Below, piece after piece: positions 1-6,425 of a DNA stretch of 10,120 bases. Source of the stretch: Micrococcales bacterium (GTDB taxonomy: Bacteria; Actinomycetota; Actinomycetes; Actinomycetales; Cellulomonadaceae); contig WRCL01000034.1 in assembly GCA_009783975.1 (NCBI GenBank), positions 1 through 10,120 on the forward strand. Direction: 5' to 3'. Position 1 is the first letter of the stretch. The number at the start of each line of letters is the position of its first letter. The notes beneath the pieces were generated by a model that did not search any database, was not told the origin of the DNA, and saw nothing but the letters and a program-made list of their open reading frames with translations. The translations under genes were made by a program, and so were the position numbers.

Positions 1-1
1 C

Positions 2-316
2 GAAGACTTCTCCAGGACGTACTGCTCGGTCTACAAGAGCTCGCCCATCGCAGGGGGTCTGCCGGACCGCAACACCCGCGAAGGGGCCGCCGCTATTCTC
101 GAGGCGTACACAAGCCTCGCAGCCGTCGCGCCCCCCGACGCCGAGAAGTACTTCACGACGTTGGTCGAGTACTTCACGCTGGTCACCGACGCCCTGGACC
201 CGACCAGCCCGACACGGCGCACCTCGCTCGACAAGACCACCGAGATGGAAGAGCTGCGGCACAACGCTGAGCTCATGCTCCTTGATGCCACGCTGGCGGC
301 CTGTCTGTTCTCCTAG
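2..316 (+). CDS. C-terminal part of an unrecognised protein (5' end outside window)
   Basis: An open frame enters from the left edge and stops at TAG 314-316, giving the last 104 residues of a protein. The segment looks mostly helical and hydrophilic, with an aromatic-rich stretch (YFTTLVEYF, near residues 51-59) and no membrane segment. It has two cysteines, one near the visible start (residue 8) and one four residues from the C-terminus. A pair of cysteines flanking a helical domain is seen in small exported actinobacterial proteins, so this could be the C-terminal domain of a secreted protein or lipoprotein, but the deciding N-terminus is missing. I do not recognise the family and assign no function. 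Codons end mostly in G or C, supporting that it is coding. The next gene starts 16 bases downstream but has its own promoter-like element. Confidence 0.6.
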   Translation, partial: EDFSRTYCSVYKSSPIAGGLPDRNTREGAAAILEAYTSLAAVAPPDAEKYFTTLVEYFTLVTDALDPTSPTRRTSLDKTTEMEELRHNAELMLLDATLAACLFS

Positions 317-320
317 GCAC

Positions 321-326
321 TAGCCT
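321..326 (+). promoter_or_regulatory. -10 element (TAGCCT) of a probable leaderless promoter
   Basis: TAGCCT fits the actinobacterial -10 pattern TAnnnT and ends six bases before the GTG at 333. A transcript would therefore begin at or next to the start codon, which explains why no Shine-Dalgarno sequence is seen. No convincing -35 is visible. Confidence 0.45.
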
Positions 327-332
327 GAAGGG

Positions 333-1139
333 GTGACGCGGACGGGAGGCGCCGACGCACGCTGGCCGCACGGACCGGTGCCGATCGACACCGGGACCGC
401 GCAGCTTGTCGTCGCGCGCGACCATCCGTGGGTGACGCTGCTGGTCAACGGGGCACCCAGCTCGTTCGTCGACCTCGACGACCCGCAGCACGTGGAGTTC
501 GAGTACCTCGAGCAGATGGCAGCGGTCATCGCCACGCTGCCGCCGGGACCGTTGCGGGTCGTGCACCTCGGTGGTGCGGCATGCACGCTGGCCCGTGCGG
601 TCCACGCAGCACGCCCGGGGTCGCGGCAGGTCGCGGTCGAGGTCGACGCACGTCTGGTCGAGCTTGTGCGCACCTGGTTCGACCTGCCACGTCCGCCTGC
701 TCTGCGCCTGCGCACCACCGACGCAGCCACATGGTTGGCCAGCGCCCGCCCAGGTCTGGCCGACGTCGTCGTGCGTGACGTGTTCGCCGGCGACCGGGTA
801 CCAGCGGACCTCGTCACCGTCGGGGCAGCCCAGGCCGTGGCCAGGGCGCTGGCCCCCGGCGGGCTGTACCTGGCCAACTGCGTGGACTGGCCACCGCTGG
901 CACAGGCCCGTGCTGAGGCTGCGACGTTGGCGACGGTGTTCGCCCATGTCGCGGTCGTCGCCGAGACCGGGGTCTTGCGCGGACGCCGGTACGGCAACGT
1001 CGTGCTCGTCGCGTGCGACACGTCGTTGGAGCAGATGGCGACGTCGCGGCCGCTGCGCCAGGGGGTTGTCCCGGCGCGGGTGCTGCTCGACGACGCGGTC
1101 CGCCACTTCGCCGGCGCTGCAGCACCGATCACGCGCTGA
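333..1139 (+). CDS. Spermidine-synthase-like protein (class I SAM methyltransferase fold)
   Basis: The 268-residue product has the Rossmann-type layout of the spermidine synthase / class I methyltransferase superfamily. A glycine-rich loop follows strand 1 (LGGAA, residues 79-83). An acidic strand-2 end (EVD, E103 and D105) should bind ribose hydroxyls, and D144 and D149 lie in a later strand (ADVVVRDVFAG). The cofactor site therefore looks intact. It lacks the GGGDG-type glycine loop and the recognisable polyamine-site motif of true spermidine synthases. Actinobacterial genomes commonly carry such 'spermidine synthase-like' proteins of unproven substrate. No signal peptide or membrane helix is seen, so it should be cytosolic. 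The GTG start is chosen because a TAGCCT -10 lies six bases upstream and no earlier in-frame start follows the previous stop. The fold is fairly certain; the reaction is unknown. Confidence 0.85.
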   Translation: MTRTGGADARWPHGPVPIDTGTAQLVVARDHPWVTLLVNGAPSSFVDLDDPQHVEFEYLEQMAAVIATLPPGPLRVVHLGGAACTLARAVHAARPGSRQVAVEVDARLVELVRTWFDLPRPPALRLRTTDAATWLASARPGLADVVVRDVFAGDRVPADLVTVGAAQAVARALAPGGLYLANCVDWPPLAQARAEAATLATVFAHVAVVAETGVLRGRRYGNVVLVACDTSLEQMATSRPLRQGVVPARVLLDDAVRHFAGAAAPITR

Positions 1140-1185
1140 AGCACCCGAACGGGCGGAAACCCCGCACGGATGGCCGTGGAGGGGG

Positions 1186-1191
1186 CATAAT
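1186..1191 (+). promoter_or_regulatory. -10 element (CATAAT) before the HelD-like gene
   Basis: CATAAT matches the -10 consensus at five of six bases in an otherwise GC-rich 79-bp gap. Initiation about seven bases downstream would give a leader of roughly 20 bases to the ATG at 1219. No good -35 is seen at the usual distance. The gap shows none of the inverted GGGGCTTGC-type core of the rifamycin-associated element that precedes drug-induced helR/helD genes. Confidence 0.35.
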
Positions 1192-1218
1192 GGATGGCCC
1201 GTTTTCTGCCCAGACCCG

Positions 1219-3573
1219 ATGGAGCGCGCCACGCACCCCGCACCGCAACCGCTGGCCCCACCGACCGCCTCACCGGCTGACCCGGACGCCGAGCCCGCAG
1301 AGCTGCCCACGGCGCTGACCATGGAGCTCGCCGCCGAGCAGGATGTGCTCGACACCGTCTACGCACGTCTGGACACCCTGCGTGCCAACACACGCAGCCG
1401 CCTGGCCGAGGTGCGCCGCGAAGGACCGTCCGGCTCACCGCAGAACCGCAGCGAACGCGACTCGTTCGCCACGTTGTACGAGAACCGCCTCGCCCAGCTC
1501 GAAGCAGTCGAAGAACGTCTGGCGTTCGGGCGCCTGGACCGCGACGACGGCGACCGGATGTATGTCGGGCGTCTGGGCCTGACCGACGCCGAGCACACTG
1601 TGCTGCTCACCGACTGGCGCGCTCCTGCTGCGCAGGCGTTCTACCAGGCCACAGCTGCGCACCCAGACGGGGTGCGCCGCCGCCGGCACCTGGTCACCCA
1701 CGGCCGGGAGGTCACCGGCGTCGAGGACGAGGTGCTCGACCTGGTAGGTGACCACGACGGTGTGCTGTCAGGCGAGGGGGCGCTGCTCGCGGCCCTCGCC
1801 GCAGGACGCACCGGCAAGATGGGCGATATCGTCGCGACGATCCAGGCCGAGCAGGACGCGGTCATCCGCGCCGACCTGCCTGGGGCCCTGGTCGTCCAGG
1901 GTGGGCCTGGGACCGGCAAGACCGCTGTGGCCCTGCACCGCGCCGCGTACCTGCTGTACGCGCACCGGCGGACCCTGGAACGTTCCGGGGTGCTGCTCGT
2001 GGGTCCCAGCCGGACGTTCCTGCGGTACATCGACCAGGTGCTGCCGTCGCTGGGCGAGACCGGTGTGGTGACGATGACCCTCGCCGAGCTCGTCCCCGGC
2101 GTCCACGCACCAGGGGCCGAACCGGCTGCCTCAGCCCGGCTCAAAGGCGACCTGGCGATGGTCGACGTGCTCGCCCGGGCTGTGCGGGCCCGCGAACGGG
2201 TACCGGCCGAACCGGTGACGGTCGTCCTGGCCGGGCGCCAGGTCGTCATCACCCCCGCCGACGTCGCGGCCGTCATCGCCCGCACCCGGCGCCTGCACCG
2301 GCCCCACAACCTCGCCCGGGTGAAGTTCGTCCGTGAGATGCTCGGACGTCTGGCCGACCAGTACCTCGCCCAGCTCGGCAGCCGTGTGGAGTTCACCGAC
2401 CGCGCCGAGGTCGTCGAAGACCTGCGCACCCACCACGACGTGCGGGTCGCGCTCAACCTCGCGTGGATGCCGCTGACCCCCCAAGGGCTGCTCGGCGACC
2501 TGTACGCCAAACCGTGGCGCCTGGAGCAGGCTGCCGGGCACCTGTCGGACCGGGACCGGGCGCTGCTCGTCCGCGAACGCACCGCACCGTGGACGCCCGA
2601 CGACGTCCCGCTGCTCGACGAGCTTGCCGAGCTGCTCGGTGTCGACGACCAGGCCGCACGTGCCCAGGCCCGGGCCGAATCGGCCCAGCGTGCCGCCGAG
2701 GTCGAGTACGCCCGCGAGGCGCTGAGCGCGGTCTCGCGCGGGTGGGTGCTGCCCTACGGGGCGTCGCTGGACGACATGGTCGACGCTGAGGGCCTGGCAG
2801 CCCGGGTCGCAGGCGGCCCAGCCTCGCTCACCACCGCCGAACGCGCCGCTGCTGACCGCACCTGGACCTACGGCCACATCGTCGTCGACGAGGCACAAGA
2901 GCTGTCACCCATGGCCTGGCGTGCCCTGCTGCGCCGTGTGCCGACCCGGTCGCTGACGATCGTCGGCGACGTCGCGCAGACCGCTGCGCCGTGCGGCGCC
3001 CACAGCTGGACGACGATGCTCGGCCCGCACCTGGGCTCGTCGTGGCGCGCTGCCGAGCTCACCGTGAACTACCGGACCCCGGCAAGCGTCGCCCAGGCCG
3101 CTGACACCTTCGCCCGCAACGTCGGGCTGCCAGTGTCGGCCTTGGTCTCGGCACGTGATGTTGCTGGGGCGCTCGTCGTCACCGCGGTCGACCCCGGCGA
3201 CGTCGCCACCCGGGCAGCCCAGCTGGCGCACGACGCGGTGGCCCAGACCTACCGCGACGGCACCGGCAGGGTCGCCCTCGTCGCGCCGCAGAAGCTGTTG
3301 GCCGGGCTCGGCGCTGCGCTCGACGCGCTCGGGCGCGACTACGACGAGGCGAGCACCGACGTCGCCTCCGACCTTGATGCGGCGTTGGTGCTGGTCACAC
3401 CCCACCAGACCAAGGGGCTGGAGTTCGACCGGGTCGTGCTGGTCGAACCGGCGCAGGTGTTGGCCACGGGGGGACCAGGTGACCTGTACGTCGCGCTGAC
3501 CCGGCCCACCCAACAGCTGCACATCGTCCACGGCGAACCCCTGCCCGACGGGTTGGCCCAGGGCCTGGGGTAG
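1219..3573 (+). CDS. helD: HelD-type RNA polymerase recycling helicase (UvrD/Rep superfamily 1)
   Basis: The 784-residue protein has the HelD layout: an N-terminal helical, charged arm (about residues 35-110) before a split superfamily 1 motor. Walker A is GGPGTGKT (228-235), followed by the AVALHRAAYLLY run typical of HelD. The Walker B region is VVDEAQE (555-561). NYRTP (617-621), the TKGLEFD motif (731-737) and VALTRP (758-763) are the later helicase motifs. HelD proteins are ATPases that pry stalled RNA polymerase off nucleic acid and can displace rifamycins; they are not classical unwinding helicases. The frame is open far upstream, but ATG 1219 is preferred because it lies just after a -10-like CATAAT and gives the usual short, disordered Pro/Ala-rich N-terminus. 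ATG 1321 is an alternative. The middle region (about 290-540) is where HelD carries its polymerase-channel insertions. The assignment to class is inferred from motifs. Confidence 0.9.
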   Translation: MERATHPAPQPLAPPTASPADPDAEPAELPTALTMELAAEQDVLDTVYARLDTLRANTRSRLAEVRREGPSGSPQNRSERDSFATLYENRLAQLEAVEERLAFGRLDRDDGDRMYVGRLGLTDAEHTVLLTDWRAPAAQAFYQATAAHPDGVRRRRHLVTHGREVTGVEDEVLDLVGDHDGVLSGEGALLAALAAGRTGKMGDIVATIQAEQDAVIRADLPGALVVQGGPGTGKTAVALHRAAYLLYAHRRTLERSGVLLVGPSRTFLRYIDQVLPSLGETGVVTMTLAELVPGVHAPGAEPAASARLKGDLAMVDVLARAVRARERVPAEPVTVVLAGRQVVITPADVAAVIARTRRLHRPHNLARVKFVREMLGRLADQYLAQLGSRVEFTDRAEVVEDLRTHHDVRVALNLAWMPLTPQGLLGDLYAKPWRLEQAAGHLSDRDRALLVRERTAPWTPDDVPLLDELAELLGVDDQAARAQARAESAQRAAEVEYAREALSAVSRGWVLPYGASLDDMVDAEGLAARVAGGPASLTTAERAAADRTWTYGHIVVDEAQELSPMAWRALLRRVPTRSLTIVGDVAQTAAPCGAHSWTTMLGPHLGSSWRAAELTVNYRTPASVAQAADTFARNVGLPVSALVSARDVAGALVVTAVDPGDVATRAAQLAHDAVAQTYRDGTGRVALVAPQKLLAGLGAALDALGRDYDEASTDVASDLDAALVLVTPHQTKGLEFDRVVLVEPAQVLATGGPGDLYVALTRPTQQLHIVHGEPLPDGLAQGLG

Positions 3574-3586
3574 TCCGGGAGCCGGA
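3574..3586 (+). terminator. Short GC hairpin after the HelD-like gene
   Basis: TCCGG-gag-CCGGA forms a 5-bp stem with a 3-base loop immediately after the TAG stop. It has no U-tract. It could be a weak terminator or a processing site; chance occurrence in 70% GC DNA is quite possible. Confidence 0.25.
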
Positions 3587-3615
3587 CGGCGCTGCGGACC
3601 GTGTCGCGACGGGGG

Positions 3616-3627
3616 CACCATAGAACC
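3616..3627 (+). promoter_or_regulatory. Possible leaderless promoter of serA
   Basis: CACCAT (3616-3621) keeps the A at position 2 and the T at position 6 of a -10 element and sits six bases before GTG 3628. The preceding GGGGGCA is also found before the -10 of the HelD-like gene (GGGGGCATAAT). There is no Shine-Dalgarno sequence, which agrees with leaderless initiation. The match is weak. Confidence 0.25.
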
Positions 3628-4827
3628 GTGCGCACAGCCCTGCTCCTGGAAAACCTTCACCCCCAAGCCCACGCGATCGTGCGTGAGGCGGGTTTTGAGG
3701 TCCACACCCGGACCAGCGCCCTGGACGAGGCCGAGCTCATCGACGCCCTCGCCGGGGTGAGCGTGCTCGGGATCCGCTCCAAGACCCAGGTGTCGGCCGA
3801 GGTCCTCGCGCACGCCCCGCAGCTGCTCGTCATCGGCACGTACACGATCGGCACGAACCAGATCGACCTGGGCGCCGCTGCGGCCCGCGGTATCGCGACG
3901 TTCAACGCACCGTTCTCCAACACCCGCTCGGTGGTGGAGATCGCCCTGGCCGACATCATCGCCTTGACCCGGCGGCTGACCGTCCTGGACAAGCAGATGC
4001 ACGCCGGGGTGTGGGACAAGTCCGCCGAAGGGGCCCACGAGGTGCGCGGACGTACCTTGGGGATCGTCGGGTACGGCAACATCGGCACCCAGCTGTCGGT
4101 CCTCGCCGAGAACCTGGGCATGTCGGTGATCTTCTACGACATCGCTGAGAAGCTCGCGCTGGGCAACGCCCGCAAGATGGCGTCGATGGAGGCGCTGCTC
4201 GCCGAGGCCGACATCGTCACGTTGCACGTCGACGGGCGGCCGGGCAACGCGGGGTTGTTCGGCGCCGAACAGTTCGCCGTGATGAAACCTGGTGCGGTGT
4301 TCCTCAACCTCTCGCGTGGGTTCATCGTCGACTACGCGGCGCTGCGCGAGGCCATCGAGTCAGGTGCGATCGTCGGGGCTGCGGCCGACGTGTTCCCCGT
4401 CGAACCCAAACGTCGCGGCGACCCGTTCACCTCTGAGCTGCGCGGGCTGGACAACGTCATCTTGTCGCCGCACACCGGCGGGTCGACCGAAGAGGCCCAA
4501 GAGAGCATCGGCCAGTTCGTGTCGACGAAAATCCGCGACTACCTGGCGACCGGTTCGACGACGTTGTCGGTCAACCTGCCGAACATCGCGTTGGACCGCC
4601 CCGACGCCGTGCACCGCCTGGCGTACCTGCACCAGAACGTGCCTGGTGTGCTGGCGAACGTCAACCAGACCCTCGCGAGGTTCGGCCTGAACATCGAAGC
4701 GCAGATGCTCGCGACCAGCGGCAACCTCGGGTATGTCGTCACCGACGTCCCCGACGAGCTGCACCCTGGGATGCTCGAGGAGCTACGGCAGCGGCCAGAG
4801 ACCATCGCCCTGCGGGTCATCAGCTGA
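3628..4827 (+). CDS. serA: D-3-phosphoglycerate dehydrogenase, short (E. coli-like) form with C-terminal ACT domain
   Basis: SerA oxidises 3-phosphoglycerate to 3-phosphohydroxypyruvate with NAD+, the first step of serine synthesis in the cytosol. The 399 residues resemble E. coli SerA along the whole length. They include GTNQIDL and FNAPFSNTRSVVE in the first substrate-domain half and the NAD-binding loop GYGNIGTQ (148-155). The catalytic set of the D-2-hydroxyacid dehydrogenases is present: R230 (in LSRGFIVD), E259 (in VFPVEP) and H282 (in SPHTGGSTEEAQ). An ACT domain for serine feedback covers about 322-399 (HQNVPGVLANVNQ). There is no long insertion domain like that in the roughly 530-residue mycobacterial SerA, so this is the short type. 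GTG 3628 is chosen over GTG 3601 because the protein then begins at the conserved TALLLENLHP strand. The actual substrate preference is inferred. Confidence 0.93.
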   Translation: MRTALLLENLHPQAHAIVREAGFEVHTRTSALDEAELIDALAGVSVLGIRSKTQVSAEVLAHAPQLLVIGTYTIGTNQIDLGAAAARGIATFNAPFSNTRSVVEIALADIIALTRRLTVLDKQMHAGVWDKSAEGAHEVRGRTLGIVGYGNIGTQLSVLAENLGMSVIFYDIAEKLALGNARKMASMEALLAEADIVTLHVDGRPGNAGLFGAEQFAVMKPGAVFLNLSRGFIVDYAALREAIESGAIVGAAADVFPVEPKRRGDPFTSELRGLDNVILSPHTGGSTEEAQESIGQFVSTKIRDYLATGSTTLSVNLPNIALDRPDAVHRLAYLHQNVPGVLANVNQTLARFGLNIEAQMLATSGNLGYVVTDVPDELHPGMLEELRQRPETIALRVIS

Positions 4828-4844
4828 CCATCAGGTCCTTGCCC

Positions 4845-4862
4845 CGTAGCGCGCCTGCTACG
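4845..4862. terminator. Bidirectional hairpin between convergent serA and the DUF5302 gene
   Basis: CGTAGC-gcgcct-GCTACG is a perfect 6-bp stem that gains a seventh G-U pair to leave a CGCC tetraloop. It lies 17 bases after the serA stop and overlaps the stop codon of the opposing gene, the place expected for a shared terminator. There is no U-run on either side, which is common for actinobacterial terminators. Confidence 0.45.
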
Positions 4863-5061
4863 ACGAACCGGACTTGCGCCGGAACTGGCGTTGCACCGGT
4901 CCGGTCGTCTCAGCCGCCTGCACACCACCTTCGGACGTGCTGCCGTTCGTCGTGGGGTTCGAACGGGCTTTCTTCGCCTCCAACGCCTGGCGGAACTTCT
5001 CCTTGGCCTCCACCGACGGGGCACCTGGTTTCGTCGGCGCGCCTGCCACCTCGTCACTCAT
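4858..5061 (-). CDS. DUF5302 family small protein
   Basis: This 67-residue protein has the features of the actinobacterial DUF5302 family. It has a short disordered N-terminus, a charged helix of the type VEAKEKFRQALEAKKAR (about residues 16-32), a low-complexity Ser/Thr/Gly linker, and a basic C-terminal signature ending FRRKSGSS. The family has no established function. The ATG at 5061 is supported by a strong GAGGAGG ribosome-binding site eight bases upstream; longer in-frame readings run into the nrdR end and are unlikely. It lies 64 bp downstream of nrdR on the same strand, but a hairpin and a -10-like TAACCT between them suggest it can be transcribed separately. There is no membrane segment or cysteine, so it is presumably cytosolic. 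Confidence 0.8.
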   Translation of the reverse strand: MSDEVAGAPTKPGAPSVEAKEKFRQALEAKKARSNPTTNGSTSEGGVQAAETTGPVQRQFRRKSGSS

Positions 5062-5089
5062 CGACCCAACCTCCTCAGCCGGTACTGGC

Positions 5090-5095
5090 AGGTTA
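5090..5095 (-). promoter_or_regulatory. Possible -10 element (TAACCT) of the DUF5302 gene
   Basis: Read on the minus strand, TAACCT fits TAnnnT and would start a transcript about 22 bases before the ATG, ahead of the GAGGAGG ribosome-binding site. It follows directly after the hairpin that ends nrdR. No clear -35 is present. Confidence 0.3.
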
Positions 5096-5097
5096 CC

Positions 5098-5112
5098 CGA
5101 CGCAGGGCGTCG
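5098..5112 (-). terminator. Hairpin after nrdR
   Basis: CGACGC-cct-GCGTCG (minus strand) is a perfect 6-bp stem with a 3-base loop, 13 bases past the nrdR TGA. No U-tract follows. Position and stability make it a reasonable terminator for nrdR. Confidence 0.4.
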
Positions 5113-5125
5113 CCACGCGACCAGT

Positions 5126-5617
5126 TCATTGCGCGGCGACGTCGGGTTCAGCCGGCGCGGTGCCGTCGTCCTCGGCCTCGGCCCGCAGCTGGTGGATCGC
5201 TGCCTCGAAGTCGTCGAGCGACTCAAAACCGCGGTACACCGAGGCGAACCGCAGGTAGGCGACCTCGTCGAGCTCTCGTAACGGCCCGAGGATCGCCAGC
5301 CCGACCTCGTGGGCGTCGACCACAGCCGAGCCGGTGGCCCGCACTGTTTCTTCCACCCGTTGGACGAGCAGCGCCAACGCGTCTGAGTCGACCGGGCGGC
5401 CCTGGCACGCTTTGCGGACCCCGGTGAGGATCTTGTCGCGGCTGAACGGTTCGGTCACCCCGGAACGTTTTGTCACTGCCAGGCTTGCCGTCTCCACAGT
5501 TGAGAACCGGCGTCCGCACGAGGGGCACTGGCGGCGGCGTTTGATGCTCGAACCGTCCTCGGCGGTACGTGAGTCCACGACCCGGGAGTCCGGGAACCGG
5601 CAGAACGGGCAGTACAC
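5126..5617 (-). CDS. nrdR: Transcriptional repressor NrdR
   Basis: NrdR senses ATP/dATP and represses ribonucleotide reductase genes by binding paired NrdR boxes. The 163-residue product has the complete family layout: an N-terminal zinc ribbon with ligands C3, C6, C31 and C34 (CPFC and CPSC pairs), the VVDSR motif (13-17) and basic RRRQC stretch, then an ATP-cone domain from about residue 46 to 136. The tail is acidic and variable ([10 protein letters not shown]). Residues 2 and 8 are Tyr and Phe, where many actinobacterial homologues have His (MHCPFCRH). The zinc ligands are unaffected. The GTG start at 5617 is fixed by the invariant N-terminal motif and an AGGAGG site six bases upstream (5624-5629). 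It lies 133 bp downstream of the LysM gene on the same strand. No NrdR box is visible nearby, and the ribonucleotide reductase genes are not in this window. Confidence 0.97.
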   Translation of the reverse strand: MYCPFCRFPDSRVVDSRTAEDGSSIKRRRQCPSCGRRFSTVETASLAVTKRSGVTEPFSRDKILTGVRKACQGRPVDSDALALLVQRVEETVRATGSAVVDAHEVGLAILGPLRELDEVAYLRFASVYRGFESLDDFEAAIHQLRAEAEDDGTAPAEPDVAAQ

Positions 5618-5675
5618 GCAGGTCCTCCTGATGGCCAGGCCGGGACGAGGCCTACGCTGCGTCCAGCGCCACCGC

Positions 5676-5708
5676 GTAGCGTCATGATCGGCTGGGACCC
5701 GACGCTAC
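5676..5708 (-). repeat. Inverted repeat GTAGCGTC / GACGCTAC upstream of nrdR
   Basis: Perfect 8-bp arms at 5676-5683 and 5701-5708 are separated by 17 bp. A further CTACGC at 5652-5657 pairs with the overlapping GCGTAG at 5674-5679, so the same core occurs three times. The outer arm includes a -10-like TAGCGT on the minus strand (5707-5702). The site could be an operator over the nrdR promoter or a leader hairpin. It does not resemble the NrdR box. Confidence 0.45.
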
Positions 5709-5750
5709 CCCACCAGGGCGCGTCCCGTAACCTCACGTGCACGCAAGGGG

Positions 5751-6218
5751 TCATCCAGGCACCGGGACGACGATCGTCTGACCAGCGAGCAGGCTGGAGT
5801 CGGGCAGGCCGTTGAGGCGGACGAGCTCACCGACGACGTCACGCACGTCGTCGGTGGGCCCAGCGATCGACACAGCGATCTGCCACAGCGTCTCCCCTGG
5901 CGCGACGACGTGCTGCTCGACCTGCGCCGGGCCTCGCGGAGCATCAGCCCTCGCCGCCCAGACGCCCAGGAATGCTGGGAGCGCGACGAGGACAGCTGTG
6001 AGCACGCCGACAACGACCCGGCCACGTATCGTCAGGCGCAACGGCGCTGGTCGTGGCGCTGGACGCGCGCTGGACCGTCGTGGGTGCGGCACTGGCGGGA
6101 CCGTGTGCGGCTGGGCACCGGTGGCCTGGCCGGCAGCGCTGGTCGGGACAGTGCTGGTGCTGGTCACGACGGGGCTGGTGCGGACACCAGCGGGACGAAG
6201 ACTCACCACGACGCCCAT
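5751..6218 (-). CDS. Single-pass membrane protein with LysM domain, ChiZ/YneA-like SOS neighbour
   Basis: The 155-residue protein has three parts. First is a Pro/Thr/Arg-rich, probably disordered cytoplasmic segment (1-66). One membrane helix follows (68-88, [21 protein letters not shown]). Last is an external LysM domain (about 101-153) starting [13 protein letters not shown] and ending [11 protein letters not shown]. LysM binds peptidoglycan. Length and topology match M. tuberculosis ChiZ (Rv2719c), and the gene is divergent from lexA exactly like chiZ and Bacillus yneA. Both of those are SOS-induced inhibitors of cell division. Sharing of that function here is inferred from position and layout; no enzymatic domain is visible. 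The ATG is preceded by GAGAGG and AGGTAGG sequences and a good -10 (TATGAT). The promoter lies in the gap that carries the SOS box. nrdR follows on the same strand. Confidence 0.9.
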   Translation of the reverse strand: MGVVVSLRPAGVRTSPVVTSTSTVPTSAAGQATGAQPHTVPPVPHPRRSSARPAPRPAPLRLTIRGRVVVGVLTAVLVALPAFLGVWAARADAPRGPAQVEQHVVAPGETLWQIAVSIAGPTDDVRDVVGELVRLNGLPDSSLLAGQTIVVPVPG

Positions 6219-6242
6219 CGGCCTACCTCTCTCTCACGGCTC

Positions 6243-6248
6243 ATCATA
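6243..6248 (-). promoter_or_regulatory. -10 element (TATGAT) of the LysM gene
   Basis: On the minus strand TATGAT matches TATAAT at five of six bases. It would start transcription about 18 bases before the ATG at 6218. The -35 region is poor, as expected for a regulated promoter. The degenerate LexA-like box at 6290-6305 lies about 40 bp upstream. Confidence 0.45.
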
Positions 6249-6289
6249 CACCCGTTCGTCGTACTGCTGTGCGATACTGTAGATGAGAT

Positions 6290-6305
6290 CCGAACAAGAT
6301 GTCGA
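6290..6305. promoter_or_regulatory. Degenerate second LexA box
   Basis: CCGAACAAGATGTCGA matches nine of the twelve defined bases of TCGAAC-N4-GTTCGA. Its first half has five of six and its second half four of six. It lies 21 bp (start to start) from the better box at 6311, on the LysM side. Such a match can arise by chance, but the placement between divergent SOS-type genes is suggestive. Confidence 0.35.
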
Positions 6306-6310
6306 CACGC

Positions 6311-6326
6311 TCGAACAGTTGTTTGT
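6311..6326. promoter_or_regulatory. SOS box (LexA operator) of lexA
   Basis: TCGAACAGTTGTTTGT follows the actinobacterial LexA consensus TCGAAC-N4-GTTCGA, with a perfect first half and GTTTGT in the second. It overlaps the likely lexA -35 (TTGTCG, 6323-6328), so bound LexA would block its own promoter. Autorepression of lexA through such a box is established in other actinobacteria. Confidence 0.85.
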
Positions 6327-6351
6327 CGGGGCCATGTTCGACCGGTACGGT
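6323..6351 (+). promoter_or_regulatory. Probable lexA promoter
   Basis: TTGTCG (6323-6328) and TACGGT (6346-6351) are separated by 17 bp and match the -35 and TAnnnT -10 patterns moderately. Initiation near 6358 would give a leader of about 68 bases ending with an AAGGAG ribosome-binding site (6413-6418). The SOS box overlaps the -35. Confidence 0.45.
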
Positions 6352-6425
6352 GGACCTCACATGGACAAGCACACCACCGACCACCCACACGAACTCCCAC
6401 CAGGGGATACACAAGGAGAAGACCT

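Noticed and set aside
571..1218. Upstream extension of the HelD-like frame
   Set aside because: The frame is open from 571, but this part overlaps the spermidine-synthase-like gene and has Cys/Trp/Ser/Arg-rich, non-protein-like sequence. HelD proteins start near ATG 1219.
1140..1218. Rifamycin-associated element before the HelD-like gene
   Set aside because: No inverted GGGGCTTGC-type core was found; the G- and C-runs there do not form the required symmetric site.
2905..4227. Long minus-strand open frame (440 codons) opposite the HelD-like gene and serA
   Set aside because: It is antisense to two clearly recognised genes, spans their junction and reads as low-complexity Gly/Arg/His/Gln sequence. 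High GC removes stop codons from many false frames.
5910..6425. Upstream extension of the lexA frame
   Set aside because: It would run through the SOS box and promoter and the antisense of the LysM gene. GTG 6426 has the ribosome-binding site and the normal LexA length.
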